This document shows, one piece after another, positions 17,383 to 25,812 of a DNA stretch of 64,000 nucleotides (position 1 is the first letter of the stretch; every line of letters starts with the position of its first letter). Both the position numbers and the translations under genes were made by a program. Origin of the DNA: Candidatus Gastranaerophilales bacterium (lineage in GTDB: Bacteria > Cyanobacteriota > Vampirovibrionia > Gastranaerophilales > Gastranaerophilaceae); NCBI GenBank assembly GCA_944324915.1, contig CALUYD010000001.1:62001-126000 (forward strand), read 5' to 3'. Below the pieces are notes generated by a model, which worked only from the letters and a program-made list of their open reading frames with translations, was not told the DNA's origin and made no database searches.

Positions 17383-18098
17383 TGTTAAATCAATTAAATG
17401 CTACATTAGCGCAATATGTTCAAAATAGTGAATTTTCACTTTTATTTTTGCTCGTATCATTCTTAGGCGGGGTGTTATCTTCGATTTCACCTTGCTCTTT
17501 AGGGATGATTCCTATCATAGTAGGCTATGTAGGAGGCTTTGGCGATAGCGATAAATTTAAAACATTCTTGCAATTATTATCTTTTGTTTTAGGCTTATCG
17601 GTTGTTCTAAGTGCAATTGGTATTTTTTGCGCCGTTACCGGAAATGTATTTTCATCAATCGGCGGAAGCTATTGGGTATTATTTTTAGCTTCATTAATTA
17701 TGGTTTTTGGCTTGAGCATGTTGGGAATAATTGAGCTTAACATCAATCCTTTGGTAAAAAGATTTCCAAAAGGAAATTCAGCCAGCTTATTTGTTTATCC
17801 TTTTATTATAGGGGTTTTATTCGCATTCGCCGCAAGCCCTTGCTCAACTCCAATACTAGCAGGTATTATGAGCTTTGCAACATTATCTAAAAATCTTGTT
17901 TTTGCAACTTTAATGCTCTTGTGTTTTTCATTGGGACAAGGGGTTATTATAGTTTTAGCAGGACTTTTCACCTCATTTTTGAAAAATATCAGAAATTTTG
18001 CACAAATTAGCGAAGTTTTAATGAAAATATCAGGAATTTTGCTTGTTTTGGGTGCAATTTTAATCTATATTAAAGTATTTTCAAGATTTATCGGATAA
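17382..18098 (+). CDS. CcdA/DsbD-type transmembrane thiol-disulfide carrier
   Basis: 238 residues with six hydrophobic segments. Two repeat halves each carry the key cysteine: GGVLSSISPCSLGMIPIIVGY (about 28-48) and FAFAASPCSTPILAGIMSF (about 147-165), the S-P-C pair that moves electrons from cytoplasmic thioredoxin across the membrane. With the upstream thioredoxin-fold protein this forms a complete reducing system, which may serve cytochrome c maturation or extracytoplasmic disulfide repair; the substrate is not visible. Confidence 0.9.
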   Translation: MLNQLNATLAQYVQNSEFSLLFLLVSFLGGVLSSISPCSLGMIPIIVGYVGGFGDSDKFKTFLQLLSFVLGLSVVLSAIGIFCAVTGNVFSSIGGSYWVLFLASLIMVFGLSMLGIIELNINPLVKRFPKGNSASLFVYPFIIGVLFAFAASPCSTPILAGIMSFATLSKNLVFATLMLLCFSLGQGVIIVLAGLFTSFLKNIRNFAQISEVLMKISGILLVLGAILIYIKVFSRFIG

Positions 18099-18186
18099 AT
18101 CTTACTATAATCTATTGCAAAAATTGGCGATACAACTTATTTAGAACTTTGGAAAAATATATTAGTATAATCAAAAAAAATATTAA

Positions 18187-18218
18187 AAAATCCGACTTAA
18201 CTATTCAAGTCGGATTTT
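18187..18218. terminator. Bidirectional intrinsic terminator
   Basis: Perfect 12-bp stem AAAATCCGACTT / AAGTCGGATTTT with an 8-base loop, between the convergent ccdA-like gene and the small exported-protein gene. Confidence 0.9.
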
Positions 18219-18220
18219 AT

Positions 18221-18481
18221 TTAATGCTTTTCTTTGCCTTCAAGCCTTCTTTCAATAGCTTTTTCTTTACCTTCAAGACTTTTGCTTGAGCCAGCATTAA
18301 CATTAACACTATTTCCTTGCGCTACTCCTTTATTTAATCTTGCATTAGGATGTTTTTTGGTTGTCACTGTGCTTTGTTGTTTAGCACCAACTTTCCCATT
18401 GTTTCCCTTTGCTTGTACTATTTGCATATTTAGCGCAAACATTAAAGACAAAATTAACATTCCGATAAATTTTTTCTTCAT
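18221..18481 (-). CDS. Small exported basic protein, unknown function
   Basis: 86 residues from the ATG at 18481 (AAGGCGG lies five bases upstream; the GTG two codons earlier overlaps that site). A clear signal peptide (KKKFIGMLILSLMFALNMQIVQA) ends near residue 24. The mature part is Lys/Asn/Ser-rich and low complexity, ending with a short duplication, SLEGKEKAIERR then LEGKEK. No family recognised. Confidence 0.6.
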   Translation of the reverse strand: MKKKFIGMLILSLMFALNMQIVQAKGNNGKVGAKQQSTVTTKKHPNARLNKGVAQGNSVNVNAGSSKSLEGKEKAIERRLEGKEKH

Positions 18482-18578
18482 ATACACCGCCTTTCAAAAA
18501 AAAGAAAATATCATATATCAAAAAACCATAAATCCTACTAACAGAATAATTGAGATTAATAATATTATGGATTAATAA

Positions 18579-20084
18579 TCAAATTTCAGAAGTTGATTTT
18601 TTTCTAACAGAAAAATTAACTTTTTTAACAATAAAAGCAACAGCTGTAATTATGATTGCGCCAAGCGCAACAAAAGGAAGAAGTTTTTTATTTGAAGATG
18701 ATTTAATGTTTTGCTCAATTTTGGGGATATTTGTTTTAGCTTCATTTTGAATAGTTTCAGGCATTTTTTTAAATAAAACTTTAATTAAATCTTCATGTTC
18801 TGGAATTTCAACTTGTCCATTAACAAAATTATAATTTTCGAAGGTTTTCTTAAAAAATTCTAAAGTTTTACTAAAGTATTCTTTTTTATCTCCATCGTTA
18901 TTTTTTATGCCTTCTTCTAAAATCGAAATAAGATTATTATAAGCAGCTTGAAGTTTTTTAGAATTTTCAATCGGAGATTTTAGAGAATCTCCTAAATTTA
19001 AAAATGTTCTTAACTGCAATTTTGCAAGTTGCGCCTTTATAATATCTTCATCATTTAATTGCAATAAATTTTGAGTTAATTCTTCAAAACCAATTGCATT
19101 TTTTAAACCTTCTTTGATTGCTTTAACTTGTTCATCATTCGAACCATTATTAACTAAATCTTCAGGATTTAGAGATTGCATAAATGATTTTAATTTTGAA
19201 TGGTATTCATTTGCTTTTAATTTTAAATAACCTTTGAAAAATTCCAATGAATTTTCTTCACTATTATCTAAAAGATGAGTATATAATGTTCTTAATTCAA
19301 AATTTGTTACGTTTGATGGCATATTAATATATGGGTTATCCATCAAATTTTTTGTATCAGAGAACTTAGGAGCAAGAAAAGTTTTCATAAAACGAATCGG
19401 AAAATCTAAATTTGTTTCATTATATATTTGCCCATTTGGTTTAAAAAGTTCAAAAGGAATACCATCAGAACCTGCAACAAACCCATTATTAACTATAAGA
19501 TTATATGATCCAAAATCAATTAATTTTGCTTTATTATTATCAATAAATATATTTCCTGCCTGAAGATCACAATTTATTATTCCATTAGTGTCCAAACTAT
19601 ATAATTTAGATAATAAATCTTTTATGGTGTCAAGGCTTACTTTCTTTTTATTTGGATGATAGCCTTGAACCATTTGTTCTATTAAGTAATATGAATCTTT
19701 ATTTTTAATAATTCCATAAGGATTAGTGGCAATATCAGGAGAAATTTCTTTTATTTTTTGGAGTGCAAAATATTCCTTTAAATTTTGTCCTTTTGCTTGA
19801 AGTTCAAGTTGTGAATTAGCAAAAGTTTTATCCTTCGGTGCTTTTATAATTTTTCCTTTGTATTCAAAAACATTAGAAGTCCAACCGGAATCTAGTGGCT
19901 TAGATATTTTTGTAAAATCGATAATTTCCTGTACTTGCGAAGTTGGTATATCGCCAAAAACAATTTCAGGTTTTGAAACAAATTCATCAATATTACCTTT
20001 AAAAGAAATTGAATTATATTTTTTAGGGTATTTTATTGAATTAATATTATGTACTTTGGATAAATTTGAAACACTTAACAACAT
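18579..20084 (-). CDS. Membrane-anchored protein kinase-like protein with N-terminal FKG motif
   Basis: 501 residues. After an N-terminal segment with ISFKGN (26-31), residues about 60-215 resemble a eukaryotic-like/atypical kinase fold: IIKAPKD with a candidate ATP Lys (78-84), YLIEQMVQGY as hinge, INCDLQAGNIFI with the catalytic Asp 173 and Asn 178, and LIDFGSYN with the metal Asp 190. A long helical region follows, and a TM helix lies at about 468-488 (LLPFVALGAIIITAVAFIV) with a basic tail. The substrate is unknown. The gene has a GAGG ribosome site. It is flanked by the tRNA-Arg repeats. Confidence 0.7.
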   Translation of the reverse strand: MLLSVSNLSKVHNINSIKYPKKYNSISFKGNIDEFVSKPEIVFGDIPTSQVQEIIDFTKISKPLDSGWTSNVFEYKGKIIKAPKDKTFANSQLELQAKGQNLKEYFALQKIKEISPDIATNPYGIIKNKDSYYLIEQMVQGYHPNKKKVSLDTIKDLLSKLYSLDTNGIINCDLQAGNIFIDNNKAKLIDFGSYNLIVNNGFVAGSDGIPFELFKPNGQIYNETNLDFPIRFMKTFLAPKFSDTKNLMDNPYINMPSNVTNFELRTLYTHLLDNSEENSLEFFKGYLKLKANEYHSKLKSFMQSLNPEDLVNNGSNDEQVKAIKEGLKNAIGFEELTQNLLQLNDEDIIKAQLAKLQLRTFLNLGDSLKSPIENSKKLQAAYNNLISILEEGIKNNDGDKKEYFSKTLEFFKKTFENYNFVNGQVEIPEHEDLIKVLFKKMPETIQNEAKTNIPKIEQNIKSSSNKKLLPFVALGAIIITAVAFIVKKVNFSVRKKSTSEI

Positions 20085-20212
20085 ATTACCTCACACAATT
20101 ATATCATTAAAACTTATAAATATTTATATTTGTTTCATTTTAGCAAAATTTTTTTTTACATACAATATAGAAAAGCGGTGAACATGAAAGTAACTAATGC
20201 TCGCCGTTGTAA

Positions 20213-20290
20213 GGAGAGAGAAGAACCCCTTGGGGTTCGAATCCATCCAATAAAAAAGACCCTACTTTGGGTCAAAAAACGTGCCTGGAG
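20213..20290. repeat. Direct repeat copy A, derived from tRNA-Arg 3' end and terminator
   Basis: 78 bases nearly identical to copy B (20330-20406). It contains a GAACCCCTTGGGGTTC palindrome, a T-arm-like GGTTCGAATCC, a GACCC/GGGTC terminator stem and the last ten bases of the tRNA-Arg (gtgcctggag on the plus strand), after which similarity to the tRNA stops. Confidence 0.85.
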
Positions 20291-20329
20291 ACTCTGCCGA
20301 CGAGAAACTGCGTTGAATCGCCGTTTCGA

Positions 20330-20406
20330 GGAGAGGGAAGAACCCCTTGGGGTTTGAATCCATCCAATAAAAAAGACCCTACTTTGGGTCAAAAACGTGC
20401 CTGGAG
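20330..20406. repeat. Direct repeat copy B, adjoining intact tRNA-Arg(ACG)
   Basis: 77 bases; differs from copy A by two substitutions and one A in a homopolymer. It includes the functional tRNA terminator and the 3' acceptor strand of the intact tRNA. Weak similarity upstream of both copies (tcgccgtt) suggests the repeat unit was about 117 bp. Confidence 0.85.
20369..20390 (-). terminator. Terminator of tRNA-Arg(ACG)
   Basis: GACCC / GGGTC stem with a 6-base loop and six Ts in the minus-strand direction, six bases after the tRNA 3' end. An identical copy stands in repeat A. Confidence 0.8.
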
Positions 20407-20469
20407 GGATTCGAACCCCCGACCTTTTGGTTCGTAGCCAAACACTCTATCCAGCTGAGCTACAGGCAC
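20396..20469 (-). tRNA. tRNA-Arg (anticodon ACG)
   Basis: 74 bases. Acceptor stem GTGCCTG / CAGGCAC is fully paired; D-arm GCTCAGCTGGATAGAGT, anticodon stem TTTGG / CCAAA with loop CTACGAA, T-loop GGTTCGAATCC; discriminator G; CCA is not encoded. The A at position 34 would be deaminated to inosine. Confidence 0.95.
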
Positions 20470-20581
20470 ATATTAAATTTTGTAATTAATTCTACAATGC
20501 TAAATAACAAATATCAAGTAATTGAAATAAAATAAAAATTTGCTATAATAAATTTTAAACGATACAAGCAAGGATAAAATT

Positions 20582-21238
20582 ATGAGCATAGATGGAGCAA
20601 TAAGAGATTTAGCAAGCATGATAAGCAAAGACGAAAAAGTTTTATGGTTTTCAAAACCTGATAAACTTTGTTTTGTTTTAGAAAGTATTTTTAACCCACT
20701 ATTACCGATTGCCATAGTATTTTTAGCATTTGATTTAACCATTGTATCTGCAATTTATAACACCGAAGAAAAACTTCCCGTAGTATTTGCACTTTTTATG
20801 CTTTTTATACATTTAATGCCTGTTTGGGTTTATATTGGCGGCGTTTTAATGACATTTTTAAAATACAAAAACACAGGATATATAGTAACAACAAAAGGAA
20901 TTTATGCATCAGGCGGATTTCTAACAAGAACATACAACATGAAGCCTTTTAACGAAGTATCATACGTAAATATTCACAGAGGAATTATCGATCAATTAAT
21001 AGGTGTCGGGGATGTAATTGCAACCTGCAACAGTGGCGATGCATATACAATAAACGGTCGTCAAATTGGTGGCGGCATTTCAATATGCGATATAGCTGAT
21101 TATCAAAGAGTTTTTAAAATGGTTAAAGAATTACAAGAAGATGTATTCTCTGACACAATGTATCCAAATGCGCTAAGACCTGAAAATAACCCAGGATATA
21201 ACACAAGATACAGTGCAAAAAGAGATTGGAATCAATGA
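20582..21238 (+). CDS. Bacterial PH-domain membrane protein
   Basis: 218 residues. Two TM helices (about 35-55, FNPLLPIAIVFLAFDLTIV, and 67-90) are followed by a YdbS/bPH2-type domain: YKNTGYIVTTKGIYASGGFLTRTYNMKPFNEVSYVNIHRGIIDQLIGVGDVIAT in pieces, about 96-150. The last strand/helix contains DIADYQRVFKMVKEL. Proteins of this type are membrane proteins of uncertain role. The stop overlaps the next start (ATGA), so the following gene is coupled. AAGGA ribosome site. Confidence 0.85.
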   Translation: MSIDGAIRDLASMISKDEKVLWFSKPDKLCFVLESIFNPLLPIAIVFLAFDLTIVSAIYNTEEKLPVVFALFMLFIHLMPVWVYIGGVLMTFLKYKNTGYIVTTKGIYASGGFLTRTYNMKPFNEVSYVNIHRGIIDQLIGVGDVIATCNSGDAYTINGRQIGGGISICDIADYQRVFKMVKELQEDVFSDTMYPNALRPENNPGYNTRYSAKRDWNQ

Positions 21239-21741
21239 TAGCAGATTGCAATTTAATTGCTTATGAATTTGATAAAAACCAATTTACGCCGCAAGAAATA
21301 TATCCTAGCGGAGAAAAAGACGAAGAAAAAATAATAAATAAATATGCACCAAAAGGGCAAAATGCACCTATTTTAACCTTGCAAGAAGATATAATAAACG
21401 ATGAAGGTTATGGTCTTAAAAAAGGGTTTTACAGTGTTTTACCTGATAAATATCTTGATTTTTTATATATTTATCAGTCAGGCAAATTAAAAGCAAAAAT
21501 TCCTGTTGTTAAAATGGAAGTTTTTGAAAGCGTTAACATCCAACAGCCAAAAGTTAAAAAAATGAGTGCAAAAAAATTTGCACGTGAAAAAGAAAAAGAA
21601 TATCGAAAATATCTAAACGGAGAAAACCCCAATGAGCTTGATTGGAGGGAAGTTGAGATATATAAAACAGATAAAAAAAATACTTGGCTTATAATTTATA
21701 ACACAAATAATATACAACTTTTAGGCGTTATCAGGTTTTAA
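21235..21741 (+). CDS. Hypothetical protein coupled to the PH-domain gene
   Basis: 168 residues from the ATG at 21235, which overlaps the preceding stop as ATGA; an upstream TTG would give three more residues. Soluble, with a strand-rich N-terminal half (LIAYEFDKNQFTPQEIYP), a basic helix (AKKFAREKEKEYRKYLNGE, about 120-138) and a final strand pair (NTWLIIYNTNNIQLLGVIRF). No family recognised; translational coupling suggests it works with the PH-domain protein. Confidence 0.65.
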   Translation: MIADCNLIAYEFDKNQFTPQEIYPSGEKDEEKIINKYAPKGQNAPILTLQEDIINDEGYGLKKGFYSVLPDKYLDFLYIYQSGKLKAKIPVVKMEVFESVNIQQPKVKKMSAKKFAREKEKEYRKYLNGENPNELDWREVEIYKTDKKNTWLIIYNTNNIQLLGVIRF

Positions 21742-21743
21742 TT

Positions 21744-21766
21744 TCAATCAAAAGATTGATTTTTTA
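21744..21766 (+). terminator. Intrinsic terminator
   Basis: Stem TCAATC / GATTGA with a 4-base loop and six Ts, just after the two-gene PH-domain unit. Confidence 0.65.
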
Positions 21767-21837
21767 GTTCGCTACTTATGATATTTTTTCTATGAGGATA
21801 AATCGTATTAAGGAATTGGAAGAGAAAGGCAGAAAAA

Positions 21838-22311
21838 ATGCAAAAAATTTCCCCCCTAAGATCAAGTATCGAGGCTTTTAACAAATTTAAAGCTCTAAGA
21901 GCTAACAAAACAGACAAAGCACAAAACGCTGAAAAAGCAGCTCAAACTAACCCATTTGGAATTACTTTCAAAGGTACAGTTATTCAAATGGATGTTTTTG
22001 AAAAGACAGAAAATAGCACAAAAGCTATTTCTCCATCTTTAAAAGAAAGATTACAAAACACAGGCAAACTATTAGCGTCTGCTTGGGTTGGAACTATTAA
22101 CAAATTTTCTTCATTCAAAACAAACGCAATTGCATTCGGTAACAAATTAAAAGACAACACAATTGCTTTTGGTAAAAAATTACAAGAAATCGGCAACACA
22201 AAAGTTGAATTTGATGTATTTAAATACAATGTATCAAGATTACAAAATCAACCTGTAAGCGAATTAAAATCAATGTTATCAAACGAATTGCAAGGAGTTA
22301 GCAATGAATAA
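21838..22311 (+). CDS. Hypothetical protein with N-terminal FKG motif
   Basis: 157 residues. Lys/Ala-rich N-terminus, then TNPFGITFKGTV (about 38-49), a motif shared with two other proteins in the window. The C-terminal half is helical with a duplicated segment (NAIAFGNKLK and NTIAFGKKLQ, about 101-121) and ends SELKSMLSNELQG. It overlaps the next gene by 8 bp, so both are translated together. Function unknown. AAAGG-type ribosome site lies 9 bases before the ATG. Confidence 0.7.
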   Translation: MQKISPLRSSIEAFNKFKALRANKTDKAQNAEKAAQTNPFGITFKGTVIQMDVFEKTENSTKAISPSLKERLQNTGKLLASAWVGTINKFSSFKTNAIAFGNKLKDNTIAFGKKLQEIGNTKVEFDVFKYNVSRLQNQPVSELKSMLSNELQGVSNE

Positions 22312-22666
22312 TAGAAGAGTTAGAAACATTATTGAAGCACTAGGCAAACACAAAGATGAAGAATCAATCCAAGTTTTAAACGAACTTGGCACAAATTGCC
22401 CGATTGATGAAATCAGAGAATTAACAAGCAAAGCATTAATTAGAAAAAATACACACGATGCGCTTGAAATTATGATTGTAAACAAAGGCAAAGGTATCAA
22501 CGACTTATCTGCACGTGTTGCAATGTGTGCTATAAATGAGCTTTTAGCTCTAAAAGATAAGCAAGAAGCTATCAAAATTCTTGACGATACAATCAATATG
22601 CATTCTGAAAAAGAAGTTCAAGACACAGCTCGCTCAGTAAAAGCATTAATGTCTTTCAGTTCATAA
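22304..22666 (+). CDS. Small HEAT-like helical repeat protein
   Basis: 120 residues, all helical by appearance, built of paired helices such as VRNIIEALGKHKDEESIQVLNELG, IDEIRELTSKALIRK and ARVAMCAINELLALKDKQEAIKIL. This is the HEAT/ARM-like alpha-alpha repeat pattern used in protein-protein binding. It starts inside the end of the FKG-motif gene, suggesting the two products form a complex; that is inference. Confidence 0.65.
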   Translation: MNNRRVRNIIEALGKHKDEESIQVLNELGTNCPIDEIRELTSKALIRKNTHDALEIMIVNKGKGINDLSARVAMCAINELLALKDKQEAIKILDDTINMHSEKEVQDTARSVKALMSFSS

Positions 22667-22693
22667 AATTCACAAAAAAATATGTTTATCCTT

Positions 22694-22725
22694 AAAGATT
22701 TCAAGATTTTGTCTTGAAATCTTTT
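22694..22725 (+). terminator. Intrinsic terminator
   Basis: AAAGATTTCAAGA / TCTTGAAATCTTT stem with a 6-base loop, ending in Ts. A TTG inside it could be misread as the helicase start. Confidence 0.8.
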
Positions 22726-22752
22726 GATGTTAAAATAATTCAAAGAGGAATT

Positions 22753-24744
22753 ATGACATCAGAAAAAACAAGCAAAAACAATGTTCAAATCAGAAAAAAA
22801 TTCACCTTAAAAAAACGTGAATCCATTTCAAATTATAAGGTAGATTATGATTCTGAACTTAATAGCGCACAATTAGAAGCAGTCAAAACAAAAGACGGCG
22901 CTATTCTTGTGATAGCAGGGGCAGGAACAGGCAAAACCAAAACCCTTACATATAGAACAGCAAGATTAATAGAAGATGAAATAAACCCTGAAAACATTTT
23001 GCTTTTGACATTTACCAAAAAAGCAAGCAAAGAAATGCTAAATAGAGCAACTTTAGTGCTTGATGAAAGATGTGACAAAGTCGCAGGCGGTACATTTCAC
23101 AGTTTTTCAAACTTGATTTTAAGAAAATATAGCGCACTATTAGGGCTGAAAAATAATTTTACAATCATGGATTCGGTGGATTCTAGTGATGTCATAGCGC
23201 ATATTACAAACACTTTATATCCCAAAAAAGAAAAAAGATTACCAAAGAAAAATACCATTTTAGAAATTTATTCAAAATCAGTTAACAAAGAAATTCCCGT
23301 AAAAGAAATAATAGAAAAAGAATTTTATAATTTCCGTGATGTTGAAGATAAAATAATTGAAATTCATAAAAAATATGTTCAATACAAGCGTGAAAATTCA
23401 ATTTTAGATTATGATGATTTATTGCTTTATTTGAAATTTTTACTTGAAGACCACGAAAACATCAGAAAAAAACTATCAAACCAATATAAATATATAATGG
23501 TTGATGAATATCAAGACACAAACACGCTACAAGCAGACATTATCAAACTTTTAGCCTCTGAACACAATAATGTTATGGCAGTCGGAGACGATTCTCAAAG
23601 TATTTATGCTTTTAGAGGGGCAAATTATAAGAATATCTTGGATTTTCCAAATATTTTTCCTGATGTAAAAATTATCAAGCTGGAGCAAAATTACAGAAGT
23701 TCTCAAGAAATTCTTAATTTAACTAATAAAATTATTGAAAAAGCAACGCAAGGTTTCAAGAAAAAACTTTATTCGGATATAGCAGGAATATTTAAGCCTG
23801 CTCTAATTAGAGCAATTAATTCGCAAATGGAAGCGGATTTCATTTGTCAGCAAATTTTAGAATTATTAGATGAAGGGATTAATTTAGGGGACATTTGCGT
23901 TCTGGCAAGAAACGCCAGAATGAGCTATAACCTTGAAATTGAGCTATCTAAAGCAAATATTCCGTATCAAAAATTTGGCGGCCCTAAATTTATGGAAGCA
24001 GCGCATATTAAAGATATAATCGCCCATTTAAGAATAATTTTAAATCCTGATGATGAAATAAGTTTAAATAGGGTTTTAATGCTTTTAAAAGGAATAGGCG
24101 CAAAAGCTACAAGTCAAATTATTCCTTTTATGCAACAAAAAAACTATAATCAAAAATTGCTTCCATCAAAATATTGCCAATCATTAACGCCATTATTTAA
24201 TTTATTGGTTAAAAATGATGAAAATAATTGGAATTTACAAGAATTGGTAGATGAAATAATCAAATATTACAAAAATATCTTAAAAGAAAAATATGACGAT
24301 TGGCAAAAAAGAGAAAAAGACTTAGAGCATTTTTCTTATCTTGCAACACAATATAAAAAACTAGATAATTTCTTGTCAGATTTAGCGCTTGAACCGCCTG
24401 AAGCATCAGTTGAAGGAATGTATAAAAGAAATATCAAAGATGATTGTCTTACAATTTCCACAATTCATTCTGCAAAAGGTTTAGAATGGGATAGTGTTTT
24501 TATAATCGGAGCAGTAGACGGCAGATTTCCAAGCGCATATTCTTTTAATTCAGTTGATGAAATGGAAGAAGAATTAAGATTAATGTATGTTGCAACAACA
24601 AGGGCAAAATCAAGATTATTTATCTCATATCCTATTGATATGTATGATTATACAAGCCAAATGATTTTAACAAAGCCATCCAGATTTTTAGATAATTTAG
24701 ATAGCAATTTGCTTGAGCTTTGGGATATTGAAGAAGAAAATTAA
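22753..24744 (+). CDS. UvrD/PcrA-family superfamily 1 DNA helicase
   Basis: 663 residues from the ATG at 22753, chosen because GAGG lies six bases upstream and the earlier TTG is in a terminator. Complete set of SF1A motifs: LNSAQLEAV (Q motif), AGAGTGKTKTL (Walker A), FTKKASKEM, GTFHSFSN, YIMVDEYQDTN (Walker B), AVGDDSQSIYAFRGA, KLEQNYRSS, TISTIHSAKGLEWDSVFIIG and MYVATTRAKSRLFIS. A 3'-5' helicase for repair or replication restart. About 660 residues is near PcrA (720). Confidence 0.95.
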   Translation: MTSEKTSKNNVQIRKKFTLKKRESISNYKVDYDSELNSAQLEAVKTKDGAILVIAGAGTGKTKTLTYRTARLIEDEINPENILLLTFTKKASKEMLNRATLVLDERCDKVAGGTFHSFSNLILRKYSALLGLKNNFTIMDSVDSSDVIAHITNTLYPKKEKRLPKKNTILEIYSKSVNKEIPVKEIIEKEFYNFRDVEDKIIEIHKKYVQYKRENSILDYDDLLLYLKFLLEDHENIRKKLSNQYKYIMVDEYQDTNTLQADIIKLLASEHNNVMAVGDDSQSIYAFRGANYKNILDFPNIFPDVKIIKLEQNYRSSQEILNLTNKIIEKATQGFKKKLYSDIAGIFKPALIRAINSQMEADFICQQILELLDEGINLGDICVLARNARMSYNLEIELSKANIPYQKFGGPKFMEAAHIKDIIAHLRIILNPDDEISLNRVLMLLKGIGAKATSQIIPFMQQKNYNQKLLPSKYCQSLTPLFNLLVKNDENNWNLQELVDEIIKYYKNILKEKYDDWQKREKDLEHFSYLATQYKKLDNFLSDLALEPPEASVEGMYKRNIKDDCLTISTIHSAKGLEWDSVFIIGAVDGRFPSAYSFNSVDEMEEELRLMYVATTRAKSRLFISYPIDMYDYTSQMILTKPSRFLDNLDSNLLELWDIEEEN

Positions 24745-24834
24745 CAAAAATTAATATTTTCAAAAAATTGTAAATTTTCGTGTTTTTATATTACAATAAC
24801 ATGCGGTAAAGTATAACAAAAAGGAAACACAAAA

Positions 24835-25104
24835 ATGTCAATTAACTTGAAAAACAAACAAGAAATTATCAAAAAATTTGGTAAATCTGAAAAAGATTCA
24901 GGTAACATTGAAGTTCAAATTGCAATGTTATCTCAAAAAATCTCTGAACTTACTGAACACTTAAAATCAAACAAAAAAGACTTCCAAGCAAAACGTGGTC
25001 TTTTGGTTATGGTTGGTAGAAGAAAAGGTATGCTAACATACTTAAAAAATGCAGACCTTGAAAAATACCGTGCTTTAGTTAAAGAACTAGGTATCAGAGG
25101 TTAA
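24835..25104 (+). CDS. rpsO: 30S ribosomal protein S15
   Basis: 89 residues, the exact family length. Signature parts: SGNIEVQIAMLSQKISELTEHLK and KDFQAKRGLLVMVGRRKGMLTYLK, with H-x-x-x-x-x-x-D and the R-R-x-x-L-L-x-Y-L type C-terminus. Binds 16S rRNA in the central domain. AAAGGAAA ribosome site. Followed by a strong terminator. Confidence 0.98.
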   Translation: MSINLKNKQEIIKKFGKSEKDSGNIEVQIAMLSQKISELTEHLKSNKKDFQAKRGLLVMVGRRKGMLTYLKNADLEKYRALVKELGIRG

Positions 25105-25147
25105 TAAGCCTTATTTAAATAAGAGTTAATAAGTAATTTCAAGTTTT

Positions 25148-25179
25148 AAATGCTACAAGAGTTATACCTTGTAGCATTT
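25148..25179. terminator. Bidirectional intrinsic terminator
   Basis: Perfect 12-bp stem AAATGCTACAAG / CTTGTAGCATTT with an 8-base loop between convergent rpsO and rpe. Confidence 0.9.
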
Positions 25180-25181
25180 AT

Positions 25182-25811
25182 TTATAACAACTTATTTATT
25201 GCTTGTTCAATATTGTCAGCGCTATAAATGTAATTACCAGCAACAAGCGAATTTGCGCCTAAATCAGTGCAGATTTTAGCGGTTTTATCATTAATTCCGC
25301 CATCAACTTGAATAATTACATCAGAATTTATTTTTCTTATTTCTTTAATTTTATTAGCGCAATCATCCATAAATTTTTGACCGCCAAAACCGGGTTCAAC
25401 TGTCATAACCAAAACTAAATCAACTAAATTAATATAATCTTTTATCTCATCAACGCTTGTTTTAGGCTTAATAGATAAACCTGCTTTAACATTTCTTGAT
25501 TTAATTTTTTCTATGGTTTCAATTGTCTTATCTTTAGTTGCTTCATAATGAAAAGTAATTAAATCACTGCCCGCATCAGAAAACGCATCAACATATTTTA
25601 TCGGATTTTCAATCATCAAATGAGTATCCAAAAAAAGATTTGTTATTTTTCGAATTGATTTTACCACAGGAACACCAATCGATATATTAGGAACAAAATG
25701 CCCATCCATAACATCAATATGAAGCCATGAAACATAGGGCTCAACTCGTTTTATATCCCTTTGCAAATTTGCAAAATCAGCAGATAATATTGATGGTGAA
25801 ACTAAAATCAT
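25182..25811 (-). CDS. rpe: Ribulose-phosphate 3-epimerase
   Basis: 209 residues, a TIM-barrel of typical length. SPSILSADFANL at the start, WLHIDVMDGHFVPNISIG (metal-binding His and Asp), DTHLMIENP, VLVMTVEPGFGGQKF and the second Asp in IIQVDGGIND are all present. Interconverts ribulose-5-P and xylulose-5-P in the pentose phosphate pathway. It is the last gene of a five-gene minus-strand run with rnc, cdsA, frr and pyrH; gap to rnc is 1 bp. Confidence 0.97.
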   Translation of the reverse strand: MILVSPSILSADFANLQRDIKRVEPYVSWLHIDVMDGHFVPNISIGVPVVKSIRKITNLFLDTHLMIENPIKYVDAFSDAGSDLITFHYEATKDKTIETIEKIKSRNVKAGLSIKPKTSVDEIKDYINLVDLVLVMTVEPGFGGQKFMDDCANKIKEIRKINSDVIIQVDGGINDKTAKICTDLGANSLVAGNYIYSADNIEQAINKLL

Positions 25812-25812
25812 T

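Larger units (their letters stand above)
20085..20395. other. Gene-poor stretch with duplicated tRNA 3' flank
   Basis: No supportable gene in these 311 bases. The left part is the AT-rich upstream region of the kinase-like gene; the rest is the two imperfect repeats described separately. Both ORFs that cross it are by-products of the repeats. Confidence 0.7.

Noticed and set aside
20130-20392. ORFs on both strands across the tRNA-flank repeats
   Set aside because: They exist only because the duplicated repeat happens to be open; the encoded RREEPLGV-type repeats mirror terminators and a tRNA end, and there is no ribosome site.
22714-22752. Longer helicase start at TTG 22714
   Set aside because: It lies inside an intrinsic terminator; the ATG at 22753 has a GAGG ribosome site.
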